Shown piece by piece: positions 54,805 through 64,000 of a stretch of 64,000 nt of DNA (the stretch's first letter is position 1; every line of letters begins with the position of its first letter). Under the pieces are notes generated by a model. The model did not search any database and was not told the origin of the DNA. It saw nothing but the letters and a program-made list of their open reading frames with translations. The position numbers and the translations under genes are program-made. This DNA comes from Xiphydria camelus (taxonomy: Eukaryota > Arthropoda > Insecta > Hymenoptera > Xiphydriidae), in assembly GCA_963678675.1 (NCBI GenBank), contig OY783200.1:22582190-22646189 (forward strand). Reading direction: 5' to 3'.

Positions 54805-54942
54805 GGAGAATTAACTATTATATTCCATTTGTCGGACCGTAATTAGAATGACACACGAGATTATTTCACTTTTCCTATAATCCACGGTACGAGAATGTCA
54901 CCGAACCCGCGCACTGATAGGTAGTTTTAACACATAATCCGA
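54805..54942. repeat. inverted partial third copy of the 381-bp unit
   Basis: Reads as the reverse complement of 53945-54083: GGACCGTAATTAGAATGACAC, TTATTTCACTTTTCCTATAATCC and GAACCCGCGCACTGATAGGT. It is closer to the first copy than to the second, because it retains the TTTCACTTTT segment. Confidence 0.88.
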
Positions 54943-56569
54943 GCACAGGGACTTTAACAGGATGGTAACTGCTCGCGCTCAATCGTCTTCAAAGGTATGT
55001 AGGTTCACTGACCTCTTGTCTTCTTCAAGCCACTGCTTAAAATGTACCGCGGCACGAGTTTCGTTTAAATTTTCACTCGAGTTATACCATTGATTAAATT
55101 TTCACATTTCTATATGCAAGTAAATTATTGTATATCTGCCTTCCGCTGGCATAGCGGTGATTAGGTTGCATCTCCGAAAAGTATTTTAATTAGATTATAA
55201 TTCGAATTGTGAAATGCGCAGATGTACGGCAGTTCGGTACGGACTAAAGAAGCAAAGTCCAAACATGTGTGAACTCCTACTACAATTTCTCATCGGTATG
55301 CACTGCAGGTCTCAATTCCTTTTGTATATTCCTCCTCCCATTTGGCACACCGTAACGAGGCCACCTCGCACGCACATTACTTTGGTTACGGTTGCAGAAC
55401 GGGGTAGTTTGTTCACCGCGTTCGGACGTTTAAATCAACTCGAAATATCACAGTGCACGCGGGCCACCGAGAGCAGGGACCTCCTCGTGGTGTGGCCTGG
55501 AAAATCAATAGTGTTCGATCCGAAACATTCTTGATTTACGGACGCCTGCTCATTTTTGATCGTCTTGAAAGGCGAGTAGAATCAGCCGCAGTTCCTTCTC
55601 GAGCCACAGTTTAATTCTGTAGGCTGGTTTAGCTTCGACCCTACGTAGTTTCCATGTTCCTTCCTTCTTCTCGCGAGAAGAAGGAATGGACAACTCGAAT
55701 ACAGGAATTGGATTTCGGACGGAGCATTTCCGGGGACGAGACGGCATAGGTCCTTTGATGCATGAGGCTGATCAGTGGTTCTCCAGAGGGCCAAGCAGTA
55801 TATCGGATATGGGACTGACAGGTGAAACAAATCATCAAGCAGTATTGCATTGCATCTACATGGTACGTTTGTATATTGTCATTCCCATTATACAATAGTA
55901 ACGTTAAAGAGAATACATCAAATTGCATCATCAACACTCCATTTCATCTGTTATTGTACATACGCTTGACAGTATTCCCTTTGAAATGAATGCAATGTAA
56001 CAATAGTTGTCACAATAATTACTCCAAGAATGATTAATCCAAAAAAAGATTCTATCCATCAATCACATATCTAATAGAAGAGTCTCAGGTTTAATAATAC
56101 CCGAAGTATTATTAATCTCTAAGAAAATTCCATCGGCCAATTCATTCCTAATAGAAAAGTCTCAGGTTTAATAATACTCGAAGTATTATTATAATCTCTA
56201 AAAAAATTCTATATTTATCAGCCATCTGTAATAGATGATTCTTATGTTTAATAATTCTTAGTGTTGTTAATGCGATAGACTATCAAACTGTAACACCTTC
56301 ACTTGATCCATGATCCATAGCAAATTCATTCATTTTCCAACCACGTAGATGAATTCAATTCGATAGAATCAAATCAAATAACACATCACTCTCAGTTCCT
56401 TTACAGCACATCCCATCACAAGCCATTAATCTCATCACATGCATATTAGTTTCATGCAGTAGAACCCATTTTGAGCTATCATCAATTTATCTATAGCACA
56501 TTTATTCCCTATCATTGTCATTATATCAAATCATTCGTAGCGCATTCATTCTACACTTAAGATTCTATA
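54943..56569. other. non-genic: no gene seen
   Basis: An open frame at 55214-55534 (106 codons) is unrecognised. A perfect 26-bp palindrome TTCCTTCTTCTCG/CGAGAAGAAGGAA is at 55661-55686. From 56100, the phrase GTCTCAGGTTTAATAATAC is repeated near 56082 and 56158. Confidence 0.45.
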
Positions 56570-58870
56570 TAGTTTATTCATATTCTTATTAAAAAATTAT
56601 ATATAAGATCCTTATATAGAATCCTATTATTAGAGACTATTATATAGTATCATATTATTAGATTCTTATATTATATAATCCTATTATTAGACTCTTATCA
56701 GGTTCCTATACAGATTCCTACTATAAGATTCCTATACAGAATCCTATTATCAGATTTCTATACAGATTCCTATTATCAGATTCCTATACAGATTCCTATT
56801 ATCAGATTGCTATACAGAATCCTATTATCAGATTCCTATACAGAGAATCCCATTATTAGATTTCTATACAGATTCCTATTATCAGATTCCTATTATCAAA
56901 TTTCTATACAGAATCCCATTATTAGATTTCCATACAGATTCCTATACAGAATCCCATTATTAGATTTCCATACAGATTCCTATTATCAGATTCCTATACA
57001 GATTCCTATTATAAGATTCCTATAATCAGATTTCTATACGGATTCCCCTATTATTAGATTTCTATACAGATTCCTATTATTAGATTCCTATACAGAATCC
57101 CATTATTAGATTTCTATATCGATTCCCCTATTATCAGATTCCTATACAGAATCCCATTATTAGATTTCTATACCGATTCCTATTATCAGATTCCTATACA
57201 GAATCCTATTATCAGATTTCTATACAGAATCCCATTATTAGATTTCTATACAGATTCCTGTTACCAGATTCCTATAATCAGATTTCTATACAGAATCCCA
57301 TTATTAGATTTCTATACAGATTCCTATTATCAGATTCCTATACAGAATCTCATCATTAGATTTCTATATAGATTCCTACACAGAATCCTATTATCAGATT
57401 TCTATACAGAATCCCATTATTAGATTTCTATACAGATTCCTATAATCAGATTCCTATACAGAATCCCAGTATTAGATTTCTATACCGATTCCTATTATCA
57501 GATTCCTCTACAGATTCCTGTCATCAAATTTCTATACATATTCCTATTATCAGATTCCTATACAGAATCCCATTATTAGATTTCTATACCGATTCCTATT
57601 ATCAGATTCCTATACAGAATCCTATTATCAGATTTCTATACAGAATCCCATTATTAGATTTCTATACAGATTCCTGTTACCAGATTCCTATAATCAGATT
57701 TCTATACAGAATCCCATTATTAGATTTCTATACAGATTCCTATTATCAGATTCCTATACAGAATCTCATCATTAGATTTCTATATAGATTCCTACACAGA
57801 ATCCTATTATCAGATTTCTATACAGAATCCCATTATTAGATTTCTATACAGATTCCTATAATCAGATTCCTATACAGAATCCCAGTATTAGATTTCTATT
57901 CCGATTCCTATTATCAGATTCCTCTACAGATTCCTGTCATCAAATTTCTATACATATTCCTATTATCAGATTCCTTTACAGAATCTCATTATTAGATTTC
58001 TATACCGATTCCTATTATCAGATTCCTATACAGAATCCCATTATTAGATTTCTATACAGATTCCTATAATCAGATTCCTATACAGAATCCCAGTATTAGA
58101 TTTCTATACCGATTCCTATTATCAGATTCCTCTACAGATTCCTGTCATCAAATTTCTATACATATTCCTATTATCAGATTCCTTTACAGAATCTCATTAT
58201 TAGATTTCTATACCGATTCCTATTATCAGATTCCTATACAGAATCCCATTATTAGATTTCTATACCGATTCCTATTATCAGATTCCTATACAGAATCCCG
58301 TTATTAGATTTCTATACCGATTCTCTTATATTATATAGAATCCTACTAATAGTTTCTTATATTGTATAGAATCCTACTAATAGATTTTTATATTATATAG
58401 AATCCTACTAATAGATTCTTATATTATATAGAATCCTACTAATAGATTAGGTTCTGTATTATAGAATCCTATTATAAAATTCTTATATAGAGTCCTACTC
58501 CTATTATAAAATCCTATTATAAAAGTCCTATAATAAGATTCTTCTAAGTATTGAATCCTATCAGATTCTTATATAGAGTCCTACAATAAGATTCTTATTA
58601 TAGAATCCTATTATAAAATTCTTATAAGTATAGAATCCTATTATTAAATTATTAAATAAAGTCCTATTATCAGATTCTTATTATAGAGTTCTATTATACA
58701 ATTTTTATAAGTATTGAATCCTATTAGATTCTTATATAGAGTCCTACTATAAGATTCTTATTATAGAATCCTATTATAAAATTCTTATAAGTATAGAATC
58801 CTATTATCAGATTCTTTTATAGAGTTATTATTAGATTCTTATTATAGAATTCTATTATACACATACATCT
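56570..58870. repeat. AT-rich minisatellite (AGATTCCTATACAGAATCC units), higher-order 208/416 bp
   Basis: A basic word of about 17-18 bases (GATTCCTATACAGA, TCCTATTATCA, CCCATTATTA) alternates to give about 52-bp subunits. Diagnostic variants recur exactly 416 bases apart (TTCCTGTTACCAG at 57255 and 57671; CAGATTCCTGTCATC at 57511 and 57927, then 208 later at 58135). The last 550 bases drift to TATAGAATCCTACTAATAGA units. Open frames inside are repeat artefacts. Confidence 0.92.
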
Positions 58871-59337
58871 TCATCTTTATTATACACTCTCTTTCACTTT
58901 CCTGTTTTGCATGGCTCCTATAGGCTATATAACAATACCTTTCCCGGCTCTACTTTCAGTACAGCTTCGACTCTCGTCTCGTAAGGATCGTTAAGAATAA
59001 GTTATATTCTTCTACCTTGAACTGTAGTAGCCCGTCGCATGTAGCAGTACTCTCTCTCTCTGTATTAAAATATCAAATACCTTTTCAAAAGTACCCACAG
59101 AATTTGAAGTGCGCAAACGCGCAGCATTCTTGCGCAGGCTATAGGTATATAAGGACGATCCATCTAGACCATTCCCTCAGATTCCGTTCGACTGTCGATC
59201 AGTAACGATCTGTAAGAATCGCACAATTTTATCCATTTTTAATATACTGGCCACCAAGGATGCTCCTCAGGAAATTTACTTTCTTCTTATAGGCCTTGTA
59301 TACCACTGCGGAATCGACTCGATGATTTTTAAATAAT
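58871..59337. other. spacer between satellites: no gene seen
   Basis: Mixed sequence, with an unsupported 62-codon frame at 59017. Nothing recognised. Confidence 0.45.
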
Positions 59338-61030
59338 TTCAACTTCCTTCCCAAAGTTCAAGTTCATCTCCTTCATTCCTAAGTAATTCTTCTAAAACCC
59401 CTACACACTTTCTATATTCCTTATATGTCTTCTAAACCCTAATGCATCTTCAATACCCCGACAACTTCTTTTAAAGCACCAATATACCTTCCATCTTCCT
59501 AATACTTGATTGAAAGCTTAAATACGCCCTTCTCATCGGGAATCTAAACTCATTCTCGTCTTCCCTAGTTCATATTTCAAACCCCTGACATACCTTCTGC
59601 ATCCCTTATACGTTTTCTAAAACTCCAACATAATCCCTTCGACCCTAATACTTCTTTTAAATTATCAGTATATCCTCCTCATAGCTAGTACTTACTTTTA
59701 AAGCCCCAGCATACTTCTAACATCCCTTATACATCTTCTAAAGCCCCAACACAACTCCGATATCCCTTATATATCTTCTAAACCCCTAGCATACGCTTCG
59801 CATTCCTAATATTCCTCGTGAATCCCTAATATACGCTCCACATCTCTAATACAAACCCCTGATACACCTTCTGCATCCCTTATACGTTTTGTAAAACTGC
59901 AGCGTAATCCCTTCAACCCTAATACTTCTTTTAAATTCCCAGTACATCCTAATCATAGCTAGTACTTACTTTAAAGCCCCAGCATACTTCTAACATCCCT
60001 TATATATCTTCTAAACTTCCAGCACATTCTCCACACTCCTTCTAAAGCCTCAACACAACTCCGATATCCCTTATATATCTTCTAAACCCCTAGCATACCC
60101 TTCGCATTCCTAATATTCCTCCTGAATCCCTAATATACCCTCCACATCTCTAATACAAACCCCTGATACACCTTCTGCATCCCTTATACGTTTTGTAAAA
60201 CTGCAGCGTAATCCCTTCAACCCTAATACTTCTTTTAAATTATCAGTATATCCTCCTCATAGCTAGTACTTACTTTTAAAGCCCCAGCATACTTCTAACA
60301 TCCCTTATATATCTTCTAAAGCCCCAACACAACTCCGATATCCCTTATATATCTTCTAAACCCCTAGCATACGCTTCGCATTCCTAATATTCCTCGTGAA
60401 TCCCTAATATACGCTCCACATCTCTAATACAAACCCCTGATACACCTTCTGCATCCCTTATACGTTTTGTAAAACTGCAGCGTAATCCCTTCAACCCTAA
60501 TAATTCTTTTAAATTCCCAGTACATCCTAATCATAGCTAGTACTTACTTTAAAGCCCCAGCATACTTCTAACATCCCTTATATATCTTCTAAACTTCCAG
60601 CACATTCTCCACACTCCTTCTAAAGCCTCAACACAACTCCGATATCCCTTATATATCTTCTAAACCCCTAGCATACCCTTCGCATTCCTAATATTCCTCC
60701 TGAATCCCTAATATACCCTCCACATCTCTAATATAAACCCCTGATACACCTTCTGCATCCCTTATACGTTTTGTAAAACTGCAGCGTAATCCCTTCAACC
60801 CTAATACTTCTTTTAAATTATCAGTATATCCTCCTCATAGCTAGTACTTACTTTTAAAGCCCCAGCATACTTCTAACATCCCTTATATATCTTCTAAAGC
60901 CCCAACACAACTCCGATATCCCTTATATATCTTCTAAACCCCTAGCATACGCTTCGCACTCCTAATATTCCTCGTGAATCCCTAATATACGCTCCACATC
61001 TCTAATACAAACCCCTGATACACCTTCTGC
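59338..61030. repeat. left arm of large inverted repeat: 578-bp-period higher-order satellite
   Basis: Monomers of about 30 bases of the kind CCCCTAGCATACSCTTCGCAT and CCCTAATATACSCTCCACAT. The marker CTGATACACCTTCTGCAT recurs at 59861, 60165, 60439, 60743 and 61017, i.e. spacings 304, 274, 304, 274: a dimeric higher-order unit of 578 bases. The first 300 bases are a degraded edge of the array. Confidence 0.92.
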
Positions 61031-61848
61031 ATTATGGGCGGGGCTAATTCAATTTTAACGGTTTGTAGGCGGGGCTAACTGAATTATGGGCGGGGCTAAT
61101 TCAATTTTAACGGTTTGTGGGCGGGGCTAACTCAACTTTAACGGTTTGTGGGCGGGGCTAATTGCCTTGTGGGCGGGGCTAACTCAATTTTAACGGTTTG
61201 TGGGCGGGGCTAATTCAATTTTAACGGTTTGTGGGCGGGGCTAATTACATTGTGGGCGGGGCTAATTCAATTTTAACGGTTTGTGGGCGGGGCTAACTCA
61301 ATTTTAACGGTTTGTGGGCGGGGCTAACTCAATTTTTAACGGTTTGTGGGCGGGGCTAATTGCCTTGTGGGCGGGGCTAACTCAATTTTAACGGTTTGTG
61401 GGCGGGGCTAATTCAATTTTAACGGTTTGTGGGCGGGGCTAATTACATTGTGGGCGGGGCTAACTCAATTTTAACGGTTTGTGGGCGGGGCTAACTCAAT
61501 TTTTAACGGTTTGTGGGCGGGGCTAATTGCCTTGTGGGCGGGGCTAACTCAATTTTAACGGTTTGTGGGCGGGGCTAATTCAATTTTAACGGTTTGTGGG
61601 CGGGGCTAATTACATTGTGGGCGGGGCTAATTCAATTTTAACGGTTTGTGGGCGGGGCTAATTCAATTTTAACGGTTTGTGGGCGGGGCTAATTACATTG
61701 TGGGCGGGGCTAATTCAATTTTAACGGTTTGTGGGCGGGGCTAACTCAATTTTAACGGTTTGTGGGCGGGGCTAACTCAATTTTTAACGGTTTGTGGGCG
61801 GGGCTAATTGCCTTGTGGGCGGGGCTAACTCAATTTTAACGGTTTGTG
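61031..61848. repeat. GC-box-like minisatellite, left half (GTGGGCGGGGCTAA)
   Basis: About 29 copies of GTGGGCGGGGCTAAYTC alternating with AATTTTAACGGTTT (31-bp unit) or with short TTGCCTT and TTACATT linkers (about 21-bp unit). All copies are in the same orientation up to the switch point. Confidence 0.95.
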
Positions 61849-61850
61849 CC

Positions 61851-62607
61851 CACAAACCGTTAAAATTGAGTTAGCCCCGCCCACAATGCAATTAGCCCCG
61901 CCCACAAACCGTTAAAATTGAATTAGTCCCGCCCACAATGTAATTAGCCCCGCCCACAAACCGTTAAAATTGAATTAGCCCCGCCCACAAACCGTTAAAA
62001 TTGAGTTAGCCCCGCCCACAAGGCAATTAGCCCCGCCCACAAACCGTTAAAAATTGAGTTAGCCCCGCCCACAAACCGTTAAAATTGAGTTAGCCCCGCC
62101 CACAATGCAATTAGCCCCGCCCACAAACCGTTAAAATTGAATTAGCCCCGCCCACAATGTAATTAGCCCCGCCCACAAACCGTTAAAATTGAATTAGCCC
62201 CGCCCACAAACCGTTAAAATTGAGTTAGCCACGCCCACAAGGCAATTAGCCCCGCCCACAAACCGTTAAAAATTGAGTTAGCCCCGCCCACAAACCGTTA
62301 AAATTGAGTTAGCCCCGCCCACAATGCAATTAGCCCCGCCCACAAACCGTTAAAATTGAATTAGCCCCGCCCACAAACCGTTAAAATTGAGTTAGCCCCG
62401 CCCACAATTCAATTAGCCCCGCCCACAAACGGTTAAAAATTGAGTTAGCCCCGCCCACAAACCGTTAAAAATTGAGTTAGCCCCGCCCACAAACCGTTAA
62501 AATTGAGTTAGCCCCGCCCACAAACCGTTAAAATTGAATTAGCCCCGCCCATAATTCAGTTAGCCCCGCCTACAAACCGTTAAAATTGAATTAGCCCCGC
62601 CCATAAT
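61851..62607. repeat. GC-box-like minisatellite, right half, inverted
   Basis: The same unit in reverse complement (TTAGCCCCGCCCAC, AAACCGTTAAAATTGA), about 27 copies, so 61 bases shorter than the left half. The order of unit variants is not an exact mirror of the left half, and private variants occur (TTAGTCCCGCCC, TTAGCCACGCCC, AAACGGTTAAAA). Confidence 0.95.
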
Positions 62608-64000
62608 GCAGAAGGTGTATCAGGGGTTTGTATTAGAGATGTGGAGCGTATATTAGGGATTCACGAGGAATATTAGGAGTGCGAAGCGTATGCTAGGGGT
62701 TTAGAAGATATATAAGGGATATCGGAGTTGTGTTGGGGCTTTAGAAGATATATAAGGGATGTTAGAAGTATGCTGGGGCTTTAAAAGTAAGTACTAGCTA
62801 TGAGGAGGATATACTGATAATTTAAAAGAAGTATTAGGGTTGAAGGGATTACGCTGCAGTTTTACAAAACGTATAAGGGATGCAGAAGGTGTATCAGGGG
62901 TTTATATTAGAGATGTGGAGGGTATATTAGGGATTCAGGAGGAATATTAGGAATGCGAAGGGTATGCTAGGGGTTTAGAAGATATATAAGGGATATCGGA
63001 GTTGTGTTGAGGCTTTAGAAGGAGTGTGGAGAATGTGCTGGAAGTTTAGAAGATATATAAGGGATGTTAGAAGTATGCTGGGGCTTTAAAGTAAGTACTA
63101 GCTATGATTAGGATGTACTGGGAATTTAAAAGAATTATTAGGGTTGAAGGGATTACGCTGCAGTTTTACAAAACGTATAAGGGATGCAGAAGGTGTATCA
63201 GGGGTTTGTATTAGAGATGTGGAGCGTATATTAGGGATTCACGAGGAATATTAGGAATGCGAAGCGTATGCTAGGGGTTTAGAAGATATATAAGGGATAT
63301 CGGAGTTGTGTTGGGGCTTTAGAAGATATATAAGGGATGTTAGAAGTATGCTGGGGCTTTAAAAGTAAGTACTAGCTATGAGGAGGATATACTGATAATT
63401 TAAAAGAAGTATTAGGGTTGAAGGGATTACGCTGCAGTTTTACAAAACGTATAAGGGATGCAGAAGGTGTATCAGGGGTTTGTATTAGAGATGTGGAGGG
63501 TATATTAGGGATTCAGGAGGAATATTAGGAATGCGAAGGGTATGCTAGGGGTTTAGAAGATATATAAGGGATATCGGAGTTGTGTTGAGGCTTTAGAAGG
63601 AGTGTGGAGAATGTGCTGGAAGTTTAGAAGATATATAAGGGATGTTAGAAGTATGCTGGGGCTTTAAAGTAAGTACTAGCTATGATTAGGATGTACTGGG
63701 AATTTAAAAGAAGTATTAGGGTTGAAGGGATTACGCTGCAGTTTTACAAAACGTATAAGGGATGCAGAAGGTGTATCAGGGGTTTGTATTAGAGATGTGG
63801 AGCGTATATTAGGGATTCACGAGGAATATTAGGAATGCGAAGCGTATGCTAGGGGTTTAGAAGATATATAAGGGATATCGGAGTTGTGTTGGGGCTTTAG
63901 AAGATGTATAAGGGATGTTAGAAGTATGCTGGGGCTTTAAAAGTAAGTACTAGCTATGAGGAGGATATACTGATAATTTAAAAGAAGTATTAGGGTCGAA
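62608..64000. repeat. right arm of large inverted repeat (runs off the window)
   Basis: Reverse complement of 59638-61030, both 1393 bases long. Unit-specific variants are mirrored one for one: AGGAGTGCG/CGCACTCCT, TTTATATTAG/CTAATATAAA, AAGAATTATTAG/CTAATAATTCTT, GATGTATAAG/CTTATACATC and GGGTCGAA/TTCGACCC. Confidence 0.93.

Noticed and set aside
55214..55534. 106-codon open frame on the + strand
   Set aside because: No recognisable motif, no splice partners, and it lies in repeat-rich sequence.
56807..57025. Repetitive open frame (LYRILLSDSY-like repeats)
   Set aside because: Generated by the minisatellite unit; no start context, splice sites or homology.
61031..62607. CRISPR-like regular repeats
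   Set aside because: Units are contiguous minisatellite copies without unique spacers, and the organism is an animal.
59338..64000. Telomeric repeat
   Set aside because: CCTAA and TTAGG words are frequent in the satellite but never form the tandem TTAGG array of insect telomeres.
59638..64000. Pure sequencing fold-back artefact
   Set aside because: Not fully excluded, but the two core halves differ by 61 bases and several private substitutions, which a simple fold-back read would not produce; it is therefore kept as a finding with this caveat.

Overview
This window is eukaryotic DNA, almost certainly from an insect. It has GT-AG introns, short CpG-rich coding exons in a long AT-rich non-coding background, and three recognisable animal genes. 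Hymenoptera is my best guess from the overall style, but that is inference.

Gene layout. (1) 1229-31392, + strand: the homeobox gene orthopedia (otp), rebuilt from six exons whose splice phases all agree (349 aa). It has a paired-like Q50 homeodomain split by an intron of about 16.6 kb between homeodomain residues 46 and 47, and a C-terminal OAR motif. (2) 39989-46865, - strand: a membrane-anchored peptidyl-alpha-hydroxyglycine alpha-amidating lyase (PAL). It catalyses the second step of neuropeptide C-terminal amidation. There is one signal-peptide exon, two catalytic exons and one transmembrane exon. There are two possible cytosolic tails: a short read-through tail, and a longer spliced tail that resembles the cytosolic domain of vertebrate PAM. 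(3) 47992-51885, - strand: a homologue of CAAP1 (caspase activity and apoptosis inhibitor 1), four exons, 682 aa, with a long charged C-terminal extension. otp and PAL converge on a repeat-rich gap of 8.6 kb. PAL and CAAP1 lie head to tail about 1.3 kb apart. No operon-like logic is expected; otp (neuroendocrine cell identity) and PAL (neuropeptide maturation) are functionally related, but their proximity may be chance.

Non-coding part. About twenty copies of an AT-rich foldback repeat with long terminal inverted repeats lie in the otp introns and the otp-PAL gap (5.8-40.6 kb), and none is seen after that. Several carry younger palindromic elements nested inside them. Other palindromic MITE-like families occur, two of them flanked by TTA duplications as in PIF/Harbinger elements. 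From 52 kb onward the sequence is non-genic: hairpins, a tandem plus inverted duplication (53.9-54.9 kb), a 2.3-kb AT-rich minisatellite with 208/416-bp higher-order periodicity (56.6-58.9 kb), and finally a large inverted repeat (59.6-64.0 kb, running off the right end). Its outer arms are a 578-bp-period satellite and match over 1393 bp each. Its core is a roughly 31-bp GC-box-like minisatellite that switches orientation at about 61849.

All calls come from reading the sequence by eye. Exon joins are supported by phase and homology, not by transcripts.
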